Below the pieces are notes generated by a model, which was given only the letters and a program-made list of their open reading frames with translations, was not told the origin of the DNA and ran no database searches. The position numbers and the translations under genes were made by a program. 64,000 nt of DNA from Cryptomeria japonica (lineage: Eukaryota; Streptophyta; Pinopsida; Cupressales; Cupressaceae), in contig NC_081414.1 in assembly GCF_030272615.1 (NCBI RefSeq), forward strand, positions 237,758,233-237,822,232. The letters are read 5' to 3'. This document shows, piece by piece, positions 23,790 to 33,014 of the stretch (position 1 is the first letter of the stretch; every line of letters begins with the position of its first letter).

Positions 23790-25451
23790 CTACAGTAGGT
23801 TCTCTTGCCCCCAGTCTTTCAAGTGTGGGTATATGAGGAAAATAGATTCTAGTTCTGAAGTTGTGACATGAGCGGGTATTATGCTTGTTTCTATTGATGC
23901 ATTTGAAGAGGATGATGAAGTCAACCAGGTGTTGATCTCATTAGTTGGTGTTATGCTTGTTTTTGTCACCACTTTGGCATGTGATGATAGCTCACATACA
24001 ATTGTTGACAAGTTTCTCTGTGTAGTATGATCTAGATTGGTGATTTCATTGACGAGGGGTTCATGAACAACTTGTGTAGAGGGATTGGGATCACTAGGAG
24101 AAATGGTCAGTTTGTTTGAGAGGGAATATTGTGAAGAACATGAAGGATTATGACATGGAAATGAAGGGATGGAGAGACCTTGATTAGGATTTGGAGAAAT
24201 AATGGGATCTTGTTTAGGACGTGAAGGTAAAGATATGATTTGATCTGGATTTGTAAAGGGATTATTAGGGAGGATGGAAGGGAAGTCTTGATCTTGCTTA
24301 GGAGGTGGATGTTGGATGGGACTTGAAATGACACTTTGTTCTTGAGATGGAAGGGTTTGATTATGAATGGAATAGAAAAGAGCGAGGGGATCATCATAAG
24401 ATTCTTGGTCGATGGGATCTTGATCAAAAATTGGGTAGGATGGAAGTGGTTGTTCTTGATCTTTATTTGTTTCAGGACTCATTTCCTCTGATTTTGGATC
24501 ATCCTCTTGACCTGAGGAAGGAGTTTGGAAATGCATGGGAGATTATTGGAATGTTTCAACACTTTGGCCTGATGAGAAAGGATTTTGAATGAGACCTTTT
24601 GAATCATGACTTGAATTAGATTGGATTTGTACGATGGATAACCCTTGGGAGATTGTGTTATTGAATAGAGATGGCATGGATTGGTCTTGTGTGACTTCAG
24701 GGGATGATGAAATGGTGGATAGATATGGTTGATTTGGGATTTGGTTGAAAGGGATTTGATTTTGGTTGAAAGGAGTATGATTTTGGGTGAAAGATGTTTG
24801 ATTTTGGTTGAATGAATTTTGATTTGGACTTTGGTTGAAAGGGGTTTGATTTTGGTTGAAAGAGGTTTGAATGTTGGGTTGGTGTGAAATTTGATTTGGA
24901 CTTTAGTTGAATGGGGTTTGATTTTGGTTGAAAGAGGTACTTTAAATGTTGGGTTGGTGTGAATTTTGATTTGGACTTTGGTTGAATGGGGTTTGATTTT
25001 GGTTGAAAGAGGTATGTTGAATGTTGGGTTGGTGTGAATTTTGATTTGGACTTTGGTTGAATGGGGTTTGATTTTGGTTGAAAGGGGTTTGATTGTTGGG
25101 TTGATATGATTGGTATGATTGATATAGTGGGTTGAAAGAAAAAGAAGGTTTACATGACTCTAATGTTTGTTGAACTGAGGTAGGAATGGTTTTTTTGAAG
25201 AACGAAGATTGGCATGTTTGAATGGTCTCACAAGAAGAAGAAGGTTGGTCTGATACTGATCCCCTCATGGTCATCACTTCTATCATCATTTTTTTTAACC
25301 AACCCCTATGGTTGTCAAGACTAGTCATGTCAGTCACTTGTTGTTGCAAAGTTTTGATTTGTTGAGCTAAGGTTTCCATGGATGGCGATGTAATAGGAAT
25401 GGAAGGGATGAATCCTCCACCTTCTCTATGAAATGTATAATGCCAATCCAT
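23790..25451 (-). pseudogene. Q/N/P-rich ORF of the non-autonomous gypsy-type element, three in-frame stops
   Basis: On the minus strand one frame runs 554 codons from ATG at 25451 to TAG at 23790, broken only by TAA at 24942-24944, about 24909 and about 24543. The N-terminus (MDWHYTFHREGGGF) leads into a predicted short coiled coil (about residues 28-45, METLAQQIKTLQQQV). Residues from about 115 to 225 are tandem FNQNQTP/FNQSPNQNSHQPN repeats. The C-terminal half is rich in S, P, D and N and ends LKDWGQENLL. At least the first two stops are CAA-to-TAA changes inside repeat copies that read CAA elsewhere. I see no zinc knuckle or gag core. It occupies the gag position, so a structural role is an inference only. 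Confidence 0.6.
24720..25110 (-). repeat. Coding minisatellite, about 75-bp unit
   Basis: GGTTTGATTTTGGTTGAAAG and TTTGATTTGGACTTTGGTTG alternate several times and encode the FNQNQTPFNQSPNQNSHQPN blocks on the minus strand. The best-preserved units lie at 24905-25085. Confidence 0.85.
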
Positions 25452-25689
25452 GATGTTTTCTTGATTGGTTTGGACCTAGGATCACAATATGTAAGATGTT
25501 TTCTACATTTCTCTGGATGTGACAATGTTTGATTGAACTTGACCAACTTGTTTGAGTTGAGGTTGAGTTTGATTGATCCTCTGATTGTGTTTTGGACATT
25601 TGGGGTATGACTTTCTAGGTTGATTATGCAAATGATGACGGACTAAGACAAACATATACGAGGTCTAGACAAGAACTTATATGAGGACG

Positions 25690-25995
25690 ATGGACGATAG
25701 TAAGGACGTAAATGAGGACTATGCAAGGACTATACGAGGACTATAGACGATAATAAGGACGTAAATGAGGACTATGCAAGGATTATGCAAGGAGCTAGGA
25801 CGATAGTGAGGACGTAAATGAGGACTATGCAAGGATTATGCAAGGAGTTAGGACGATAGTGAGGACGTAAATGAGGACTATGCAAGGACTTATGCAAATA
25901 CTTAGGACAATAGTAAGGACACAAATGAGGACTATGCAAGGAATTATGGAAATACCTAAGACGATGGTAAGGACGTAAATGAGGATTATGCAAGG
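25690..25995. repeat. Tandem repeat of about 53 bp, about six copies
   Basis: AAGGACGTAAATGAGGACTA recurs near 25701, 25754, 25807, 25860, 25914 and 25968 with TATGCAAGGA spacers. Frames crossing it read as repeated short peptides on both strands, which indicates non-coding tandem growth. Confidence 0.9.
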
Positions 25996-26150
25996 ACTTC
26001 TTATGGTCACAAGTGTATAAACCTTTGAGTTTTGACGTTTCAAAAAATGGACTTTGTTTTCAGTAATTCTGTGTATAGGACAAGCTTCGTGGTTTTTTCA
26101 AGTCTGAGAACAATTATTTGGAGGTAAATATAGCTGAATGAGCTGTTTTT

Positions 26151-26880
26151 TCAAACAATCTCATAGAATTCAGAGATACGTAGGATAGGACCTGAAATAG
26201 CCCAAATGATTGACTCAATACTGGTCTGACACAACGATACATAAAAAAGCACATAATACAATCTTAGGTTGGAAAGTGGACACCATTCAATGAGGCCCCC
26301 ACAACAAAATACTGAAACAAGATGGACAGATAGAGAGTCTGGCAACACTGGCTCCACTCCACGACACACACTTCTTAGGCATGCCAGTCTCTCTTATCCC
26401 GAAGATCTTATCACCGAGGGATTTCTGTCTCATAATGTAAGGTACATGGGGAGTAACTATGGGGTACGATCCGCACTCCCAAAATCAATGAATGTAGGAT
26501 TTTGGGCTACTAAATTGGTTCGTAGTACAAGGTTTCGAGGGGTCTCGATCCAATTATGCATTCTCAGAGCAAGCCACTTAAGACTTTATTTGAGCTTATC
26601 GGTGCAAGGAAGGCCCCCACATACATCAAATTCACTCAACACTCTAGCCGCTTAACCAATATATTTATATAGCGGCTCGAAAAACCCACTCGAGAGTACG
26701 CTGGGAGAGATGATATCCCCAACGCATCCCAATTCGAAGTACCTATGTGGGGTGAGGAAATCCCCAGTCAAAGATACCCCTCACTACATGGAATAAAATA
26801 AAATTGGATGTCGTTGTCACCTCATTCCTTTCTTCCAAGACCCCGAAGGCGGGTGGAAAGTCAGTTAATGCAATAGTAGG
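26151..26880 (-). other. Less AT-rich leader segment of the gypsy-type element
   Basis: This part of the leader is visibly richer in G+C than its surroundings (for example CCCACTCGAGAGTACGCTGG near 26687 and GAGGAAATCCCCAGTC near 26753). Frames of 72 codons (minus, 26151-26369) and 128 codons (plus, 26269-26655) are open, but neither resembles a known protein and the longer one runs against the element's sense. Confidence 0.4.
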
Positions 26881-27329
26881 TCCACCCCAAACATGAAAAA
26901 AATTCTTTACCTTAAGAAAATTAAATATGATTTAATCTAATGCAGCCTGATTCACGTTCATTTTATAGCCCAAATTGAGGCGTTGAATACGCATGTGCGT
27001 GTCCATTTTAAACACCAAATTGAAATATGAAGGCATGCATGTCAATTTTAACCATTGTTGATTTTAAGTCCAAATCGAAGTGTACATGCATGCCAATTTT
27101 AGCCAATGTTAATTTTAAGCACCAAAAGACAAAGTGTGGGATTATGCATGCATGTCCATTTTAACTGTTGTTGATTTTAAGCACCAAAAGATGAAGTGTG
27201 AGATTATGAGTGCAATTGATCTAATACTAATCCGATCCTTTCTGTAAATTCACCACAGGCTGCAAACAGATGATTAGTAGTAAAATCAAATCAACATAAG
27301 GCAAAAAATAAAAAATTGATAGAAACAAA

Positions 27330-27475
27330 TGCGTGACAATACCTGCACGATTGCGTGACATCGACAGACCCAATGCGTGAACATAACATAACAAATGCGT
27401 AATTCTGACAACTCAAATGCGTGACAATAACAGATCAATTGCGTAATCCAAACAGGATGATTGTGTGACAGATAG
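27330..27475. repeat. Dispersed GCGTGAC motif cluster, first block
   Basis: About seven occurrences of (A/T)TGCGTGAC or close variants (GCGTGAAC, GCGTAAT, GTGTGAC) spaced 10-25 bp apart lie just downstream of the small basic ORF in the sense of the element. Confidence 0.7.
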
Positions 27476-27505
27476 GCAGATAACACAAAAAAATAAGAAA
27501 TTAAG

Positions 27506-27760
27506 CTAAACCCGATTAGAAACTTGCAAAACCAATTGTGAAGCCCTAGCCAAATCTCTCATCATCCATTCAATATTGATTAGATCATATTTAACTTGAT
27601 ATGAAAGAACTAAGTTGTTATATCTATCAAAGGCTGGTTGATCTTCCCAATCTTGTATCTTCTTTTTTGCTTGGAGAACCCTTTGATAGCGTTTGGCCTG
27701 TCTTCTTTGTTCCTTTGTCCTTCTAGCACCCGAGATCCTGAATTGTACCTTTCGTGCCAT
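27506..27760 (-). CDS. Small basic protein of the gypsy-type element, function unknown
   Basis: An 84-codon open frame on the minus strand, starting MARKVQFRISGARRTKEQ. The first 45 residues are rich in R and K, a possible nucleic-acid-binding or nuclear-targeting segment. The rest looks helical (FDRYNNLVLSYQVKYDLINI, MMRDLARASQLVL). It is the first frame after the primer-binding site, about 400 bases into the leader, and is flanked on both sides by GCGTGAC motif clusters. No known family is recognised. The absence of stops in otherwise stop-rich DNA is weak support for coding; it could also be a leader ORF or chance. Confidence 0.35.
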   Translation of the reverse strand: MARKVQFRISGARRTKEQRRQAKRYQRVLQAKKKIQDWEDQPAFDRYNNLVLSYQVKYDLINIEWMMRDLARASQLVLQVSNRV

Positions 27761-27884
27761 AAACTGTTATAATAAAATCATGCAATATAAATAATCTGTT
27801 TCCAGATTTACTCAATTTTAGACAGAATTAAACATATCAGAGAACATAAAGGATATAAAAATAAAAATAGCAGAAAAACAATTT

Positions 27885-28040
27885 TGTGCGAATGCATGAT
27901 CTGAAAAGGGCGATTGCATGATTTGGAAAGGGCGATTGCGTGACCCTGTCAGGTCGAATACGTGACCCCGAGGGGTTGAATGCGTAGCTTTGTTTATGTG
28001 ATTGCGTGAAGATGTAAGCGCAATTGTGTGATGAAAAATC
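27885..28040. repeat. Dispersed GCGTGAC motif cluster, second block
   Basis: GCGATTGCGTGAC, ATACGTGACC, GAATGCGTAGC, GATTGCGTGAAG and ATTGTGTGATG follow each other every 20-30 bp between the primer-binding site and the small ORF. Confidence 0.7.
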
Positions 28041-28135
28041 TGTTCTCGAAATCTATGCAAAGTCTGTAAAAAATGAAAAAATCCCTACGACCTGCAAAAA
28101 TTACACAGAGAACAGAGAAGCTAAATTAGTCGTGT

Positions 28136-28153
28136 TTCACGTCGGGTTCACCA
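28136..28153 (-). other. Primer-binding site
   Basis: On the minus strand TGGTGAACCCGACGTGAA begins three bases inside the end of the 5' LTR, the expected place for tRNA priming of a gypsy element. I do not assign the tRNA species. Confidence 0.75.
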
Positions 28154-28156
28154 AAA

Positions 28157-29424
28157 TGTGTGCAAGTAAAATTCATCTCATAAAATATCAATTAGAATCA
28201 AAGGGAAATCACGAATCCCTATCTAATCAAAGAATTCTAACAAACAGACAATGAAATAACACAATCAAGCAAACAATGAACTATACATGAAATCAATTAA
28301 AGACTCCCTATTTCGTGACTGTGTATAACTTTCATTGCTCTTCTCTTCTCTGTGGTATGATGGCTCTCAGATATTGCGTTGGTAACCTGCAAGTGACACA
28401 AAGATTCAAAGTTCATGATTATTGAGAATGGAGATTGAATGCTCAATTTATAGATTTTTGGAGAAGATTGATTGAAAGGTGGAACAAATTGATTAAGAGG
28501 TGGAACTTAGGTGAGCTCACATGCTGATTGATAGTTGAACTGTTGATTTAGAGGTGAAACAAAATAGATTGAATAGATTAATTGAGTTAACTGATTGAGA
28601 AAAAGCTAACTAGAGAAGGAAAAAGAATGATTGGAGGAAATAAAGAAGACAACAAAGAGAACTAGAAGATGGAAATAGAGATTGGAGAGATAAATGATTT
28701 AATTAATTAATTGATTGAATTAATTAATTTAGCATATGCTTGCATTTTAACTTAGATTTTCAATTTAATCTTTGCATGAGATTTATTCAAATAATTGAAT
28801 TTATTTTCAATTTAATTTAGTATTTGAAGATATTTAGAACTTGACTTTGATTTTCAATTTGGTATTTGAAATCATGCACATGTAACTAGAAGAATTAATT
28901 AGTTAATTAAATAATTTAAAGAAACTATTTAATTATGTAGAAATAGAAGAATTCATGAAATTAAATGAAATTAGAATTTAGGGATTTGGAAATAGAATTA
29001 GAAGAAATAATTAGTTAATTAAATAATTTAAAGAAACTATTTAATTATTTAGAAATGGATCTTAATTAAATAATAAAGATTATTTAAATTAAAGGATTAA
29101 AATCATAATTAATTAAATAATAAATATTTAATTTATATTTAGAAAAAGGGTTAAATGATTAGAGATAAAAATTGAAAATAGAATTTATTTAAATAATAAA
29201 GATTATTTAAATTGGGGAATTAATCAGAATTAATTAAATAATAAATATTTAATTAACATTAGAAAATGGTTAAATGATGATAGAACAAGAAATATAATAA
29301 TTAGTAAGATGATGAGGAAATAAGAAATTAGAAGAATATGATTAATTAACTTAATTAAATAATTATTTAATGAATTAGACGAATAATTAGTACATGATCA
29401 ATGAGACATTTTTAGGTGTCTACA
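28157..29424 (-). repeat. 5' LTR of the gypsy-type element
   Basis: This 1268-bp LTR is the upstream one in the sense of the element. It is paired with 9593-10847 and differs by scattered substitutions and a few small indels. It reads TGTAGACACCTAAAAATGTC at its start on the minus strand. Confidence 0.92.
28445..28454 (-). promoter_or_regulatory. TATA box in the 5' LTR
   Basis: TCTATAAATT on the minus strand, homologous to the site at 9881-9890. Transcription from here would run leftward through the element. Confidence 0.55.
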
Positions 29425-29795
29425 CCCCCTATCACCATTCTTATTTGTGATTATGGCCAAGGTATTGGGGAGATCTATTGCAACTTTTAGGAGTGCTAAC
29501 TGTTGGATGTGAATTGCAATTGAATAAAATATCGATCTAATTTCTCATTTACAATTTGTTGACAATACAGTTTTATATGGTGAGGCTTCAATCAAGAAAG
29601 CAATAGAGATCAAAGCAATTTTGTAAATTTATGTGGTGGCTTTTGGACAATTAATAAATAAGGTAAAATCTAAAATATATTTTTCACACAAAAAAGAGGA
29701 CTCGAAGAAAGATAGTAGACCGTATAGAATTCTCCATTGACTCAATTCCTTGCAAATATTTGGGTGTTCCCTTATTTAATGAGACAAATAGATAT
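29425..29795 (+). pseudogene. LINE ORF2 fragment (reverse transcriptase, catalytic half), continuation of 8640-9592
   Basis: Translation resumes in frame with the CCC codon: PLSPFLFVIMAKVLGR, then HLQFVDNTVLYGEA (catalytic box, about 29547-29588), AFGQLINKVKSKIYFS and KYLGVPLF near the end. The catalytic motif is FVDN where active enzymes have F-x-D-D, so the second aspartate is lost. The similarity stops near 29795 and is followed by an unrelated CT-rich tract. The thumb, RNase H and poly-A tail are missing. Confidence 0.85.
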
Positions 29796-29829
29796 AGATG
29801 ATGAAACAAATAGGTATAAATTAATTAAT

Positions 29830-30180
29830 ACTCTATTCCTCTACTCTGTTTCTATCTCTTTATATCGTCATCTATCTATATCTCCCTCTCTTTCCCTCTC
29901 CCCCCCCTCTCCCTCTCTACATATCTCTCCCCCTTTCTCCCCTCTTCCCTCTCTTCCTCTTTTACCTCTCTTCCCCTCTTCTCTCTCTTCCTCTTCTACC
30001 TATATCTCCCCCTAGTCTTTATCTCCCTTACTCTCACTGCTTGCCTCCCTCTTCCTCTCTTGCTCTATCTTCACCTCTCTCTCTCTCTCTCTCTCTCCAT
30101 ATATATCTCTATCTCCTTACCTCTCCCTCTCCCTCTCACTCTTCCCCTCTTCACATCTCCCTTTTTCTATCCGTATTGCA
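29830..30180. repeat. CT-rich simple-sequence tract
   Basis: This is imperfect (CT)n/(CCCTCT)n, including a pure CTCTCTCT run near 30077-30097. The open frame across its start is low-complexity S/L/P and not a gene. Confidence 0.9.
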
Positions 30181-30639
30181 AATCTTAGGATCATTGTAAG
30201 TGTATGCATAGTCGATTTGAAGTTATCACTTCTCCATTAAGACCTTTGTTGCACAAACATTATCATTTTCTATATAGTCTACCAATTGACCTCATGCATT
30301 TTTTTATTGCATCAAACAATTCATCCCATGTATTAAACAAATATATGAAAAAAAAAAATAGACCAATTTTTTTTGTAATTGAATTTCTTTGACATAACTA
30401 TTGTACACCAAGATGTGATTACCAATATCAAATAGATTTTATACACAATTTTAAAAAAACCAAATATCCAACCAAGTGAATCCAGGAAAGAGAAAAGTGT
30501 ATGCAATTCTCACCATTTCAGTGAATTGTCTGACTCTAGGGTGCCTTCTAAAGTTTTGTCGTGACCTAAAACATAGATTTAATTTCTATTTTAAATTACC
30601 TCCTTAAAAACTTTCCTCTATGTTTAAGAGAGGCCATTT

Positions 30640-31190
30640 TTATGCGGATCTGAGCGGGTAGGGTTTGGTCGTCTCTGGAGTTTCACATTCCGAGGAAAAA
30701 ATGGCCGTATTTCGGCCCTTGCTGATACTCATCCCAGCCTCGTCCTCTGCTATTTAGCAGTTTTCATCACAGATATCATTTTATGGAAAGTGGCCAGTTG
30801 TCGTGGAAGCGTAAAAGAAAGAATCAGTGGGTATAAAGAGGGATAAGATGTAGGAGGACAGCAGGCATAGGAGGAATGGCAAGACTTTGCACAGAATAAT
30901 TATAGTGAGCGTGTAGTCTTCCCTGATCCTCCCATGCCCATTGTTTTCTCTACATATCCCTCTTATTCCACTTTGCTTCAAGAAATCTATGCTACAGGTA
31001 TCTGTTTTGTATTGATTGTTATATTGTTTTTACATTTGATAAGTTTCAACGGATCTGTTTTGTATTATACATATAGACGTGCTGGTAGCTTGTAGAGGGA
31101 TACATCTCTTTGCTGTACAGATTTGCGCAAGCTGTTGATCTAATGAACAATCGGTTACCTGTAAATGATTTGGGCATTTGTGAAATTCTT
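30640..31190. repeat. Duplicated non-coding segment, copy A
   Basis: TGCTGATACTCATC, TTAGCAGTTTTCATC, GTGGCC(A/G)GTTGTC, GAAGCGTAAAA, GGGATAAGATGTAG and, after a gap, GATCTAATGAACAATCGG occur here in the same order as in 31455-32400. The shared words are short but collinear. No open frame is conserved between the copies. Confidence 0.75.
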
Positions 31191-31259
31191 TATATCTCTT
31201 CAATTTAGTCATTTTGTTATGAAGTGATTTTATATTAGGATTTCAAGATCCATAAGTTC

Positions 31260-31450
31260 TATATTCTAACCCTAATTTTACAATAATTTAAATCTTAATT
31301 CTAATTAATTCTAATCCTAATTCTAACCCTAACTATAAACATGATTCTAATTTTTATTCTAATTTTTTATTTTAGTTCTAGCTTTAATCTTACAGTTACA
31401 TATAATTCTCTCCTTGAAAACTTAACCCCCCCCCCCTTTTTTTTTTTAAG
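31260..31450. repeat. Degenerate TAATTC/CTAACCC low-complexity and poly-C/poly-T tract
   Basis: Irregular ATTCTAATCCTAATTCTAAC words are followed by an 11-12 base C run and a T run at 31426-31447. It separates the two duplicated segments. Confidence 0.7.
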
Positions 31451-31454
31451 GGCT

Positions 31455-32400
31455 CCGTTTTTCTCCGTGTTTGAATGGTGAGGGTTGTCACTTTAGGAGT
31501 TTCACCAATTTTCCCGAGTTAAATATGCTCGGATATCGGCTTCTGCTGATACTCATCATAGTTCCATGCTCTGCTATTGATTAGCAGTTTTCATCAATGA
31601 ATCTGGGGGGACACAGCGTTTAATGGCGAGTGGCCGGTTGTCTGTTGAAGCGTAAAAACCAAAGACATGGTGGGTATAGTGAGGGATAAGATGTAGTAGG
31701 AGGACAACAGGAATGGGAGGAATGGAAGACTGCTCATAGGGCAATGGTAAGTCTTTCCAATCCTGCCACGCCCACAACCCTCCCTACATATCTTAAATAA
31801 TTTATAATTTATTTTCTATAGATTAGGGATAATTTATGCAAATAGGGTGGGGCTAGAATTAGCTCCTACAGCTTAGGGATAATTTATGTCATTTGTCAAT
31901 TATAATTCAATAAAAAATATTGTTAAAATTGCACATCACAAAAATAGACACAATTAATTTTTAAATTTAGGAGCTAAAATTTTTAAGCTGAATTCTACTG
32001 TTCATAAGACCACCAGCTTTTTTCAATTTATGAACTTAAATTTTTAAGCAGAAATACACTACAAAGTTCATGAGACCACTTTAAAAAATTCCTAAAAAAT
32101 CTCTACTGCACCTGCTCTATTTTTTAGGAAGCCCTCTCCATGAGACCCAGCCTTATTTCACTTTAGGCAAATCTATTCTACAAATATATGTCGTTTATTG
32201 ATTTCTTTTTTTTATGACCCACCAATAATTTAATTAAAAATTTGATTCCTAATTTCTTTAATATTATATTTTGATTAATGTAGATCTGAGTGTGAAGTGT
32301 TGGAGGGATTGTGTATCTTGACATTATAAATTTATGCAAGCTTATGATCTAATGAACAATCGGTAACGTCCAAATGACTGGAGTACTAGTGGAAGTGTCT
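31455..32400. repeat. Duplicated non-coding segment, copy B, with an AT-rich insertion
   Basis: It is collinear with copy A up to CTCCCTACATATCTT (about 31795) and again from about 32290 (GTGAAGTGTTGGAGGGAT). The intervening 31800-32285 is absent from copy A and contains repeated TTAGGGATAATTTATG and CATGAGACCA words. It is a probable secondary insertion, without clear inverted ends. Confidence 0.7.
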
Positions 32401-32656
32401 TTTTTTTGTTTTTGAATGTAGTTATTAGGGTAGGAAGCGGTTCTGTGTATAGAGTTTCAAGATTTATAATTATGGAGTGTCAGTTTTTATGAGATAGGAA
32501 CCTTACTTTTTAGTTTTTAGATTTTCAACAATTATTTGTGAGATAGGGCTGAGAATTTTTCTCATAATTTTTTTATTTCATATCTCAGAGATCACACTGA
32601 TTTTTTTTTAATTTTCAATTAAAAAAATAACATTAACTATTACCATAAATTTTCAG

Positions 32657-33014
32657 ACCCCGAAAATTCTAAACTAAAATTTAACATTAACTGATAAATT
32701 CAATGGAACCACGCAGTTGTAAAAGGCTCAACAGGACACTTCTAAACCCATTCCACCATAAATCTGTTCCAAATAAACAAACAAAAATACCCAAAATTCA
32801 AGGTTAACTTTCTCCATGATCTAGGAAAGATTTCAACCCCGAAAATTCTAAACTAAAATTTAACATTAACTGATAAATTCAGTGGAACCACGCAGTTGTA
32901 AGAGGCTCGACAGGACACTTCTAAACCCATTCCACTATAAATCTGTTCCAAATTAACAAACAAAAATACCCAAAATTCAAGGCTAACTTTCTCCATGATC
33001 TAGGAAAGATTTCA
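32657..33014. repeat. Two-copy tandem duplication, 179-bp unit
   Basis: ACCCCGAAAATTCTAAACTA at 32657 recurs at 32836. The copies differ at only a handful of positions (for example CAATGGAACC/CAGTGGAACC), so this duplication is recent. No coding potential. Confidence 0.95.

Larger units (their letters stand above)
9593..29424 (-). mobile_element. Non-autonomous Ty3/gypsy-type LTR retrotransposon without pol, carrying nested TIR elements
   Basis: Two matching LTRs of about 1.26 kb bound a 17.3-kb interior. Orientation is minus: on that strand the LTR runs TGTAGACACC...TTGCACACA, a primer-binding-like TGGTGAACCCGACG follows the right-hand LTR, and a purine tract AAAAAGGGGCAAA precedes the left-hand LTR. 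After subtracting the TIR insertion (11024-21253) the element is about 9.6 kb. No protease, reverse transcriptase, RNase H or integrase motif occurs in the interior; only a small basic ORF and a Q/N/P-rich ORF are seen. That makes it a large retrotransposon derivative needing enzymes in trans. It is inserted in a LINE reverse transcriptase with target duplication CCCC. Confidence 0.9.

Noticed and set aside
26269-26655. 128-codon frame on the plus strand
   Set aside because: It lies antisense in the leader of the gypsy-type element, resembles no known protein and has no codon-usage support visible by eye.
31262-31345. CTAACCCTAA-like words suggesting interstitial telomere repeat
   Set aside because: Units are irregular (TAATTC, TAATCC, TAACCC) and do not form a run of TTTAGGG/CCCTAAA.
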